Assembly (NCBI RefSeq): GCF_049943125.1
Contig: NZ_CP188040.1
Span: 1,364,001-1,428,000 of the forward strand
Direction of reading: 5' to 3'
Source of the DNA: JAEXZL01 sp049943125
Lineage (GTDB): Bacteria > Bacillota > Clostridia > Clostridiales > Clostridiaceae
DNA length: 64,000 nt
This document shows, in pieces, positions 13,126 through 20,432 of the stretch. The notes beneath the pieces were generated by a model. The model was not told the DNA's origin and ran no database searches. It saw only the letters and a list, made by a program, of their open reading frames with translations. The translations under genes were made by a program, and so were the position numbers. Position 1 is the first letter of the stretch. Each line of letters starts with the position of its first letter.

Positions 13126-13593
13126 TTACTTAGTTTTTACCAATTTCACTATAAAAAATGTTAGTGTTCCAAATATTAGTATTAAGAAAACAGGCAAAAA
13201 ATATGGAGATAAGTTAAGTCCCAGAGAGGAATTTATTATTGTATAGAAAAAGTTCCCTACTAATGTTAGCTTAATCATATTAAGCATATTTTTTAGAGTT
13301 CTATACACCCTTTCTCTATTATTCTCTGTAATTGTAACCCCCGTGTTCCATATTTGAGGATATCTCTCTATAACCGTTAGCCCAATAAATAAAATCCATG
13401 CTACTGCTAGTGTAAATAGCAAGGAGGTTTTGCTGGAGATAATATCAGCCTCTCCCACCCCATTGTAATGGCTTGGAATATCCTGAGCTATATTATCCCA
13501 GAATACAAGTAAATACAAGGTGAGCCCTATCAAAAGAAGCAAGGAAAAGACACTAGCAAAAATATCAAATTTACTGTTTTTAATTTTCATCAT
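13126..13593 (-). CDS. DUF1648-type membrane protein
   Basis: This 155-residue protein has four predicted membrane segments. After the first one comes IPSHYNGVGEAD, the hallmark of DUF1648 membrane proteins (related to SdpI-like proteins). The function of this short version is not known. It starts with ATG-ATG after GGGGGG and appears to be a single-gene unit downstream of nothing obvious. It is divergent from the lysine-riboswitch operon. Confidence 0.75.
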   Translation of the reverse strand: MMKIKNSKFDIFASVFSLLLLIGLTLYLLVFWDNIAQDIPSHYNGVGEADIISSKTSLLFTLAVAWILFIGLTVIERYPQIWNTGVTITENNRERVYRTLKNMLNMIKLTLVGNFFYTIINSSLGLNLSPYFLPVFLILIFGTLTFFIVKLVKTK

Positions 13594-13710
13594 ACACCCC
13601 CCTCAATCCTTATGTTTCATTACACAATTTACATATTATTACTTTATATTATACTCCTTTAAAATATACTTCTCACTTTAAATTATAATTATAAATTTGC
13701 CGGTATTACA

Positions 13711-13739
13711 TTGACTTGTACACTTTAATATGATAAATT
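13711..13739 (+). promoter_or_regulatory. Promoter of the lysine-riboswitch operon
   Basis: TTGACT (13711-13716), 17 nt and TAAATT (13734-13739) lie just upstream of the riboswitch, predicting a transcript start near 13746. Confidence 0.6.
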
Positions 13740-13761
13740 ATTAAGAAAAATTAAAATATTT

Positions 13762-13919
13762 GATAGAGGCGCAATAAGTCAAGAGTAGCTTTAGTCGAAG
13801 ATCCTCGCAGGATTATGGCTAAAGAGAAAGGGGCTGTTGCCGAAGGAAGTCTTTGCGAGAGGCTTTCCTGGGTAGACAGAGAATATCTGTCTAACTGTCG
13901 CGTATGCGGAGTGCTATCT
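13762..13919 (+). ncRNA. Lysine riboswitch (L box) aptamer
   Basis: The closing stem P1 is GATAG (13762-13766) with CTATC (13914-13918). The conserved GAGGCGC start, the AGTAG and GCCGAAG segments, and the TCTGTCTAACTGTCGCGTATGCGGAGTGCTATC end match the lysine aptamer. It precedes an aspartokinase gene, the classical L-box target. When lysine binds, formation of the downstream terminator is expected to reduce expression of lysC and asd. The short ORF that runs through this element is an artefact. Confidence 0.93.
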
Positions 13920-13961
13920 CAATTTCTAAAAAAGATATTTTTATATCCTTGGAGTACTTTG

Positions 13962-13990
13962 ATAGCCTTTATTTTTGAGGCTATTTTTTT
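13962..13990 (+). terminator. Riboswitch-controlled terminator
   Basis: ATAGCCT and AGGCTAT pair across a 9-nt loop and are followed by TTTTTT. GATAGCC here resembles the GATAG arm of P1, so a competing antiterminator is plausible. It lies 40 nt after the aptamer and 120 nt before the lysC ATG. Confidence 0.85.
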
Positions 13991-14111
13991 ATTTATCCAA
14001 TATATTTATATCCTTCATAGATCTATCAGATATGAAAACAATTATTGTAGCAAAGTTACCACCGAGAGCAAAATCCTATGAAATTATACAAAGAAATGAA
14101 GGGGATATCTT

Positions 14112-15431
14112 ATGAATACAAAGGTCTTAAAATTTGGCGGAAGCTCCTTAGCCGATGCTGCTCACTTTAAAAAGGTTGGTCAAATTATTAGAGAAGAAAA
14201 GGAAAGAAAATATGTAGTTGTATCCGCCCCAGGGAAAAGACATAATAAGGATGAGAAGGTTACGGACTTGCTATACCAGTGCTATGACCTTGCAGTAAAT
14301 AATCAGGATATAACTCCTGTATTTTTAAAAATCGAAGCCAGATATAATGAAATCATAGATGGCTTAAGCCTTAAGCTATCCTTAGCTAAAGAGTATCTGG
14401 AAATAAAAAATAATATAATAAGCACAAAAAGTAAGGATTACGCCGCCAGTCGTGGAGAATATCTCAATGGCATAATCTTAGCTAATTATATGGGTTTTAC
14501 TTTTGTAGATCCGAAGGATATGATTTTGTTTAATGAAGATGGTATTCTTAACCCCGAGGGTACCGATGCTTCTATTTGTTCTGCCCTAAAGGCTATAGAA
14601 TATGCTGTGATTCCTGGCTTCTATGGCTCCCTACCTGATGGCTCCATAAAGACCTTCTCTAGGGGAGGCTCTGATGTTACTGGTTCTATGGTAGCCAAGG
14701 CTGTGAAGGCTTCCTTATACGAAAACTGGACAGATGTCTCTGGAGTTCTTATGGCTGATCCCAGGATAGTTAAGAATCCTAAGGTTATTGAAACCTTAAC
14801 CTATAAGGAGCTTAGAGAGCTTTCCTACATGGGAACCACTGTACTTCATGAGGATGCCACCTTACCTGTTCGTTCTGAAGGGATTCCTATAAATATCCGA
14901 AATACCAATTCACCTGAAGATAAAGGAACTATGATAATACCTACCTATAGATTTAAAAATCCTAATGGGATAATAACCGGTATTGCAGGGAAGACTGGCT
15001 TTACTACTATTATAATAGAAAAGGATATGATGAACGGAGAGCTAGGAATCGGTAATAAAATACTAGAGGTTTTAGCTAAGAATTCTATTTCCTTTGAGCA
15101 TGTCCCTTCCAGCATCGATGCCCTATCTGTGATAGTAAATTCCAAGGACCTTGAGGAAAAAGAGGAATTTATAATTCATCAGATAATAAAGGCTGTTAAG
15201 CCTGATAGCATAATGATAGAGGATGGTCTTGCATTAGTTGCTGTGGTAGGGCACAATATGGTTAGAGCTAAAGGAACAGCTGCTAGAGTATTCACTGCTA
15301 TTGCTAAGGCAGATATAAACATAAAAATGATAGACCAGGGTGCTAGCGAGCTGAATATAATAGTTGGCGTTGAAGAAAAGGATTATAAAAACACTATTAA
15401 AGCAATTTATAATGAGTTTGTAAACAATTGA
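14112..15431 (+). CDS. lysC: Aspartate kinase
   Basis: Aspartokinase (439 residues) phosphorylates L-aspartate with ATP, the first step to lysine, threonine, methionine and diaminopimelate. The amino-acid-kinase domain starts with VLKFGGSSLAD at residues 5-15 and includes SRGGSDVTG near 184-192. Two ACT regulatory domains fill the last 140 residues or so, ending in the VVGHNMV...GTAARVF and IKMIDQGASELNI segments. The lysine riboswitch upstream indicates control by lysine at transcription. The ATG follows GAAGGGGAT. The gene is followed by asd after 48 nt. Confidence 0.95.
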   Translation: MNTKVLKFGGSSLADAAHFKKVGQIIREEKERKYVVVSAPGKRHNKDEKVTDLLYQCYDLAVNNQDITPVFLKIEARYNEIIDGLSLKLSLAKEYLEIKNNIISTKSKDYAASRGEYLNGIILANYMGFTFVDPKDMILFNEDGILNPEGTDASICSALKAIEYAVIPGFYGSLPDGSIKTFSRGGSDVTGSMVAKAVKASLYENWTDVSGVLMADPRIVKNPKVIETLTYKELRELSYMGTTVLHEDATLPVRSEGIPINIRNTNSPEDKGTMIIPTYRFKNPNGIITGIAGKTGFTTIIIEKDMMNGELGIGNKILEVLAKNSISFEHVPSSIDALSVIVNSKDLEEKEEFIIHQIIKAVKPDSIMIEDGLALVAVVGHNMVRAKGTAARVFTAIAKADINIKMIDQGASELNIIVGVEEKDYKNTIKAIYNEFVNN

Positions 15432-15479
15432 TATTGAAGATATTATAATAAATAGAAGAAGTAAAAGGAGGCTGTTATC

Positions 15480-16562
15480 ATGGATAAATTAAAGGTAGGT
15501 ATAATTGGAGCCACCGGAATGGTCGGTCAGAGACTTATTACCTTACTCACAAATCATCCTTACTTTGAAATAAGCGCATTAATTGCCAGCCCTCGTTCTG
15601 CTGGTAAACCCTATGAGGAGGCAATTAAAAATAGATGGAAGCTCTCCATCGATATGCCTGAAAAGGTTAAGAAATTGAATATACTCTCATCAGATAACGT
15701 TAAAGAGGTAGCTTCTCTGGTAGACTTTGTTTTCTGTGCTGTAGACATGCCTAAGAAGGATGTAATTGACCTTGAGAACACCTACGCTAAGGCAGAAGTT
15801 CCTGTAGTGTCCTGTAACTCTGCCCACCGCTGGACCCCTGATGTTCCCATGGTTATACCAGAGATCAATGATGAACATTTAAAGGTTATAGAGTCTCAGA
15901 GAAAAAGACTGGGTACAGAGGTTGGCTTTGTTTCTGTTAAGCCTAACTGCTCCATTCAGTCCTACGTTCCAGCCTTGACCCCTCTTTTAAAGTTTAAACC
16001 AAAGAGAGTAGTAGCAACCACCTATCAGGCCATCAGCGGAGCAGGAAAGACCTTTAAGGAATGGCCAGAAATGATAGATAATGTAATACCCTACATCGGA
16101 GGAGAGGAAGAAAAGAGCGAGCAGGAGCCTCTAAGAATCTGGGGTAAAATCTCCAATGGAGAAATAGTAAAGGCTAACGCTCCACTGATTTCTACTCAGT
16201 GTATAAGAGTTCCCGTAAGCGACGGCCATACTGCTGCAGTATTTGTAGATTTTGAAATTAAGCCTTCAAAGGAAGAAATCTTAGAGGCCTGGAGAAGCTT
16301 TAAGGGAAAGCCTCAGGAGCTGGAGCTTCCTAATGCTCCAAAGCAGTTTATAACTTACTTTGAAGAGGATAATAGACCTCAGGCAGCCCTAGATAGAGAG
16401 CTCTACGGAGGAATGGGAATAACCTTAGGACGTCTCCGCGCAGATACTATTTTTGATTATAAATTTGTGGGCTTATCTCATAACACCCTTAGAGGTGCTG
16501 CTGGTGGAGCTGTCCTCATTGCAGAGCTTTTATACAGAGAAGGCTATATAGTGAAAAAATAA
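15480..16562 (+). CDS. asd: Aspartate-semialdehyde dehydrogenase
   Basis: This 360-residue enzyme reduces aspartyl phosphate to aspartate semialdehyde, the step after LysC. The N-terminal NADP motif is GIIGATGMVGQRL at about residues 8-20. The catalytic cysteine lies in KPNCSIQ (Cys157). Length and motifs fit the archaeal/fungal-like ASADH subgroup, which also occurs in Firmicutes, rather than the E. coli type. The gene has an AAGGAGG site and is co-transcribed with lysC, so it should share the lysine riboswitch. Confidence 0.94.
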   Translation: MDKLKVGIIGATGMVGQRLITLLTNHPYFEISALIASPRSAGKPYEEAIKNRWKLSIDMPEKVKKLNILSSDNVKEVASLVDFVFCAVDMPKKDVIDLENTYAKAEVPVVSCNSAHRWTPDVPMVIPEINDEHLKVIESQRKRLGTEVGFVSVKPNCSIQSYVPALTPLLKFKPKRVVATTYQAISGAGKTFKEWPEMIDNVIPYIGGEEEKSEQEPLRIWGKISNGEIVKANAPLISTQCIRVPVSDGHTAAVFVDFEIKPSKEEILEAWRSFKGKPQELELPNAPKQFITYFEEDNRPQAALDRELYGGMGITLGRLRADTIFDYKFVGLSHNTLRGAAGGAVLIAELLYREGYIVKK

Positions 16563-16650
16563 CCGGTGATTATTCCCATTATTTGAAGCAACAAATTCTT
16601 AAGTGTACTAGCTATTTCATTGCTATATAACCGAAATATAATAGAATAAT

Positions 16651-16706
16651 AAAAAAAGGGTTCCAGTACTTATTAACCATTACTAAGTTCAGGAGCCTTT
16701 TAATTT
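16651..16706. terminator. Imperfect terminator hairpin between convergent operons
   Basis: AAAAGGCTCC and GGAACCCTTTTTTT (minus strand), with an inner ACTTA/TAAGT stem, form a long imperfect hairpin with a seven-T tail serving the rhodanese operon. The opposite face may end asd transcription. Confidence 0.55.
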
Positions 16707-16716
16707 TGACATTTTT

Positions 16717-17013
16717 TTATTCAGTTTTTCCCTTCCAGCTCATCATTCCACCCTTCATATTAACAGCGTCGATGCCTTCCTCTTCTAAAAATCGAACAGC
16801 CTGAGAGCTTCTTGCACCGGAACGGCATACCATTATATATTCTTTGTCATCATCTAGCTCTAAGTATCTTGCTGGGATTGCCTTTAGGGGTATATGAACT
16901 GCTCCTGGTATCATGCCCTGTACTACCTCATCAGCCTCTCTCACATCAATAATATTAAGCTCTTTTCCTTCATTTAATAGTCTTTCTACTTCCTTAGCAG
17001 TTATTTCTCTCAT
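16717..17013 (-). CDS. Single-domain rhodanese sulfurtransferase
   Basis: This 98-residue cytoplasmic protein is a complete single rhodanese domain: NIIDVREADEV at about residues 19-29, then the active-site loop CRSGARS at about 63-69 with the persulfide-forming cysteine, then GGMMSWKG. Such proteins carry sulfane sulfur. It is the last gene of the cstR-rhodanese-rhodanese unit, and its neighbours suggest handling of persulfide or sulfide stress. The ATG follows TAGGAGG. Confidence 0.92.
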   Translation of the reverse strand: MREITAKEVERLLNEGKELNIIDVREADEVVQGMIPGAVHIPLKAIPARYLELDDDKEYIMVCRSGARSSQAVRFLEEEGIDAVNMKGGMMSWKGKTE

Positions 17014-17060
17014 TTTTATTTCCTCCTAATTACTTTGTATATATTTTTATCTGTAATGTT

Positions 17061-17420
17061 TTATCTCCAGGCGTTCATTCCGCCCCTTACATTTATTATT
17101 TCTTTAAAGCCTTTTTTCTTTAGAAGCCTTGCAGCATTACTGCTCCTCATACCACTCTGGCATATAACAAAAACTGGCCTATTCTTATCTAAAGCCTCTA
17201 CCTTATTAGGCAGCTCGTTTAGTGGTATGTTCTTAAAGCTTTTAATGCTACTTTGCTTAAACTCTCCAGGAGTTCTCACATCTATAAATTGATTATTTTT
17301 ATTTTTAAGCTCTTCCTTTAGTTCTGAAATTATTATCTGCTTTATTCCTTTTGCAAGGATAAATCTCCAGATTAGATATAGTACTCCAAGAAATAAAATT
17401 ACATATTCCATAGTTCCCAT
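17061..17420 (-). CDS. Membrane-anchored rhodanese
   Basis: This 119-residue protein starts with one hydrophobic helix (about residues 4-24), followed by a rhodanese domain with FIDVRTPGEF and the active-site loop CQSGMRS near residues 88-94, ending GGMNAW. The anchor would hold the sulfurtransferase at the membrane, probably with the domain in the cytoplasm. It lies between the CstR-like gene and the soluble rhodanese, with its own operator-like TACCCC-TG-GGGGTA sequence upstream. The ATG follows AAGGAGC. Confidence 0.88.
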   Translation of the reverse strand: MGTMEYVILFLGVLYLIWRFILAKGIKQIIISELKEELKNKNNQFIDVRTPGEFKQSSIKSFKNIPLNELPNKVEALDKNRPVFVICQSGMRSSNAARLLKKKGFKEIINVRGGMNAWR

Positions 17421-17445
17421 TAAACTTGCTCCTTATTCTCACTTT

Positions 17446-17459
17446 TACCCCTGGGGGTA
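17446..17459 (-). promoter_or_regulatory. CstR/CsoR-type operator 2
   Basis: TACCCC-TG-GGGGTA is a perfect 14-bp palindrome of the G/C-tract type bound by CsoR/CstR-family repressors. It lies between the repressor gene and the membrane rhodanese gene, 26 nt upstream of the rhodanese ATG. No clear -35/-10 pair accompanies it. Confidence 0.65.
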
Positions 17460-17477
17460 TATTTTTATTAAAAAAAA

Positions 17478-17738
17478 TTATCTACTTTTAACTAGAAGAT
17501 TTACGGCTTCCTGTATGAGCTTTTGCTTATCTTCCTCTCCCTGCTCTCCTTCTACCACACATTTTACTAGATTTTCACTTACTATAAGTCCTATGGCCTT
17601 ATCAATGGCAGAGCGTACTGCAGAAAGCTGTGTTATAACATCCTTACACTCCTTGTCCTCTTCCATCATCTTGAGAACTCCTCTTAGCTGACCTTCTACT
17701 CTTTTAACTCTATTAACCATTTGCTGATCATATTTCAT
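17478..17738 (-). CDS. cstR: CsoR/CstR-family repressor, persulfide-sensor type
   Basis: I start at ATG 17738 (86 residues, MKYDQQMVNRVKRVEGQLRG) because GAGGTGAG precedes it. The longer reading has no such site. The family is the all-helical DUF156 repressors. Cys31 and Cys60 are present, while the histidine four residues before the second cysteine in copper-sensing CsoR is replaced by Asn56. That is the pattern of CstR, which senses persulfides. Two rhodanese genes follow, and matching operators lie in its promoter and before the next gene. Copper sensing is therefore unlikely. Confidence 0.85.
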   Translation of the reverse strand: MKYDQQMVNRVKRVEGQLRGVLKMMEEDKECKDVITQLSAVRSAIDKAIGLIVSENLVKCVVEGEQGEEDKQKLIQEAVNLLVKSR

Positions 17739-17780
17739 TTTCTCACCTCTATATGTTCCGCTTTTATATATGTTAACCAC

Positions 17781-17809
17781 ATTGTATACCCCATAGGGTA
17801 TTATGTCAA
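17781..17809 (-). promoter_or_regulatory. cstR promoter with embedded operator 1
   Basis: On the minus strand TTGACA (17804-17809), a 17-nt spacer and TACAAT (17781-17786) form a near-consensus promoter. The spacer and -10 edge contain the palindrome ATACCC-N4-GGGTAT (17786-17801). Repressor binding here would directly block RNA polymerase, giving autoregulation. Confidence 0.8.
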
Positions 17810-17844
17810 TAATATTTTCCAGGAAATAATTATTATTATTTGTA

Positions 17845-17877
17845 ATGGCTGCTGTTATTATTTTTATCAGCAGCCAT
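17845..17877 (-). terminator. Terminator after the AhpC/reductase operon
   Basis: ATGGCTGCTG and CAGCAGCCAT form a 10-bp stem with a 13-nt loop just after the reductase gene. The downstream minus-strand tail is AT-rich rather than a pure T run. Confidence 0.6.
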
Positions 17878-17887
17878 CAGAATTAAT

Positions 17888-19573
17888 TTAAGCCTGCTGT
17901 AAAAGCTGAGCTAGCTGTTCTATACTCTTCTTTCCAAAATGCACGGCTTCATCATTAATAACAAAACACGGCACACTCATTATAGTATACTTTTCCTTGT
18001 ATTCAGGATAATGGGCTAAATCAAATACCTCCATCTTTACTTTAGAATTCAATAGAGCTATTCTTTGAGCAGCCATAACCAACTCTGGGCACATAGTACA
18101 AGCAAGGGACATAAATACCCTGAGATGAACTTCCTTATTAATAGACATAACAGAATCTCTCACAGCTTCATCTAGCGGTTGGCCAGGACCTGCACTATTA
18201 TAAAGGGCAAGAATAAAGGAATTGAATTCATGACCTCCTGGCACTCCATGGTATTGAACTCTTAAATATTCATCCTCTTCCGTAAAAAGCATCAAGGCTG
18301 GATAATCCTTGGCTATGGAGCTGTACTTTTCTGCTTCAGTAGTGCCTGAATTAATAAACTGAAGAGTGAGCTTATCACTAAGAGGCTCCAGCTCTTTTAA
18401 AAACTCTTTGAGCTCTTTTGATATAGCTTTATCATCCAATATGGTTATCAGTTTAATAGACTTTTGGAACTTTCCAAAAATAGGCTTAAGCTGTGCTGCC
18501 ATTTCAGAGGTTATAAAGGTACCTCCTGGGGTATCCTCTTGAGTTAGCTTTTGGACTTCAGAGCCCGAGCCTTCAGGAATCTTACTGTGCTTCTGATTTC
18601 TTTCTTCTAGCTGTTTTCTTTCAAGGCCTAGCTCTCTATACTTTTCTCCTATATATTTTTCTAAGTCAACAGCAGCTATTGCACCATCGGCAACGGCTGT
18701 TACCACCTGTCTTAGATTCTTAACACAGACATCCCCAGCGCCATAAACTCCCTTTACCGAGGTCTTCTGGTTCTCATCGGTGATTATATAGCCCATCTTA
18801 TCCAGAGAAAGCTTATCTCTAAAAAGTTCTGTTGCAGGTACATAGCCCGCAAAGACAAATACTCCGAAGGTTTCCTTAGGATTTGGTGGAGTGTATTCCC
18901 AGGTTTCTCCCGTTTCATTATTTATAAAGCAGGCAAACTCTAAGGTATTCTTGCCTCCAATCTCCACTATCTCCGTATTAAAGTATATATCTATTCCTTC
19001 ATGAGCCTTTACCTTATCTGCTATGGTTTTGGCACAGGTAAAGTCAGGCTCTCTGACAATAACTCTAACCCTTCTGGCATATCTGGTTAAAAACATAGCT
19101 TCTTCCGCTGCAGCAAATCCCCCTCCTATGACAAAGACATCGAGGCCGGTAAAAAATTGTCCATCACAGGTTGCGCAGTAGGCCACGCCTCTTCCCTGAA
19201 ATTCCTTTTCTCCCGGGAATCCAAGCTTTCTAGGACTAGCTCCTGTAGCAGCTATAACTGAAAGTGACCTATAATCTCCACGGGTGGTTTTTACTTCCTT
19301 ATAATCTCCCTCTAATTCTACTTCTAATACTTCAGCAGATAAAATCTCCGCTCCAAAGGCTATAGCCTGATTTTTTATAACCTGTGTCAATGCATTACCA
19401 CTGGTTCTCAAAACTCCTGGATAGTTTACCACCTCTTCAGTAATGGTAATCTGTCCTCCTATATTTCCCTTCTCTATTACTAAAGCCCTGAGCTTTGCCC
19501 TAGCTGCATAAACCGCCGCTGTAAGTCCTGCAGGACCTCCACCTAATATAATCACATCATATAGCTGTTCCAT
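17888..19573 (-). CDS. Thioredoxin-reductase-like flavoprotein with C-terminal thioredoxin-fold domain
   Basis: Residues 1-310 form a thioredoxin reductase: FAD motif GGGPAGLTAA at about 11-20, redox pair C133-A-T-C136, NAD(P) motif IGGGFAAAEEA, and GAGDV for FAD. After a linker of about 50 residues, residues 360-561 resemble the twin thioredoxin-fold module of AhpF, with C492-T-M-C495 and cis-Pro SVPCF. This is AhpF with its two halves in reverse order. It probably passes electrons to the AhpC encoded immediately upstream. Related clostridial fusions are known. Start ATG follows TTAGGAGG. Confidence 0.88.
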   Translation of the reverse strand: MEQLYDVIILGGGPAGLTAAVYAARAKLRALVIEKGNIGGQITITEEVVNYPGVLRTSGNALTQVIKNQAIAFGAEILSAEVLEVELEGDYKEVKTTRGDYRSLSVIAATGASPRKLGFPGEKEFQGRGVAYCATCDGQFFTGLDVFVIGGGFAAAEEAMFLTRYARRVRVIVREPDFTCAKTIADKVKAHEGIDIYFNTEIVEIGGKNTLEFACFINNETGETWEYTPPNPKETFGVFVFAGYVPATELFRDKLSLDKMGYIITDENQKTSVKGVYGAGDVCVKNLRQVVTAVADGAIAAVDLEKYIGEKYRELGLERKQLEERNQKHSKIPEGSGSEVQKLTQEDTPGGTFITSEMAAQLKPIFGKFQKSIKLITILDDKAISKELKEFLKELEPLSDKLTLQFINSGTTEAEKYSSIAKDYPALMLFTEEDEYLRVQYHGVPGGHEFNSFILALYNSAGPGQPLDEAVRDSVMSINKEVHLRVFMSLACTMCPELVMAAQRIALLNSKVKMEVFDLAHYPEYKEKYTIMSVPCFVINDEAVHFGKKSIEQLAQLLQQA

Positions 19574-19656
19574 ATAAACCTCCTAAACCCTTCCATTAAA
19601 AATAACAGAAGGGTTTTAGTTAAATTATATTTTCATTTGTGTTTCTCTAGTAAGAA

Positions 19657-20220
19657 CTATAGAAGTCCCACTAAGTCTAAGCTAGGCTTTAAGGTTTCAG
19701 CTCCTGGCTTCCACTTGGCAGGGCATACCTCATCTCCATGCTCAGCAACAAATTGAGCTGCTTGAACCTTTCTTAAAAGCTCCTCGGCATTTCTTCCTAT
19801 ATTTCCTGCATTGACCTCATAGACAACAATCTTACCTTCAGGATTTACCACAAAGGTTCCCCTCTCTGCAAGACCATCACTTTCTATTAGAACCTCAAAG
19901 TCTCTGGATAGTACATGAGTAGGATCTGCCAGCATTGGATATTGAAGCTTCTTTATAGTTTTAGAAGCATCATGCCAGGCTTTATGGACAAAATGAGTGT
20001 CTGTTGATACAGAATAAATTTCACAATTAATATTCTTAAATTCCGAATACTTATCCGCTAGATCCTCTAGCTCTGTAGGACAAACAAAGGTAAAGTCTGC
20101 AGGATAAAAGAAAAATACTGACCACTTACCTAAAACATCTTTTTTGCTAACATCCTTAAAGGAATTATCATGATAAGCCTTAACATTAAAATCACCTATT
20201 TCTTTGCCAATTAAAGACAT
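19657..20220 (-). CDS. ahpC: Alkyl hydroperoxide reductase AhpC (2-Cys peroxiredoxin)
   Basis: This 187-residue peroxiredoxin has the peroxidatic cysteine in FTFVCPTEL (Cys47) and the resolving cysteine in EVCPAKW (Cys166), both at standard AhpC positions. It reduces peroxides and hands the disulfide to an AhpF-type reductase, here the fusion protein encoded 83 nt downstream. The ATG follows AAGGAGGAG. In this anaerobe it belongs to the oxidative-stress set together with rubrerythrin, Dps and PerR elsewhere in the window. Confidence 0.96.
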   Translation of the reverse strand: MSLIGKEIGDFNVKAYHDNSFKDVSKKDVLGKWSVFFFYPADFTFVCPTELEDLADKYSEFKNINCEIYSVSTDTHFVHKAWHDASKTIKKLQYPMLADPTHVLSRDFEVLIESDGLAERGTFVVNPEGKIVVYEVNAGNIGRNAEELLRKVQAAQFVAEHGDEVCPAKWKPGAETLKPSLDLVGLL

Positions 20221-20377
20221 AGAATCTCCTCCTTATAGTTTAATCTACTTTAGTATTTCCTAATAATATTCAAGTATCCTTAGCATTAATAGGATTTTAT
20301 AAATTCCATTTGTTTCATAAAAGCTTCACAGTTAACCTCTATAGCCATAGAAAAATCTAAGATATCAATAAAATATA

Positions 20378-20417
20378 AAAGCGATTAATAGCTTTATCCA
20401 TAGCCATTAATCGCTTT
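20378..20417. terminator. Terminator after the PrpR-like regulator gene
   Basis: A 12-bp inverted repeat, AAAGCGATTAAT and ATTAATCGCTTT, with a 16-nt loop and a TTTATATTTTATT tail on the minus strand. Confidence 0.75.
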
Positions 20418-20432
20418 AAAACTAAATTTATT

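Noticed and set aside
13815..14081. An 88-codon ORF upstream of lysC
   Set aside because: It runs through the lysine riboswitch aptamer and its terminator, which explain the sequence better.
17478..17780. Copper-sensing CsoR identity for the repressor
   Set aside because: The histidine four residues before the second cysteine is Asn56, and no copper ATPase or chaperone gene is nearby. Rhodaneses are.
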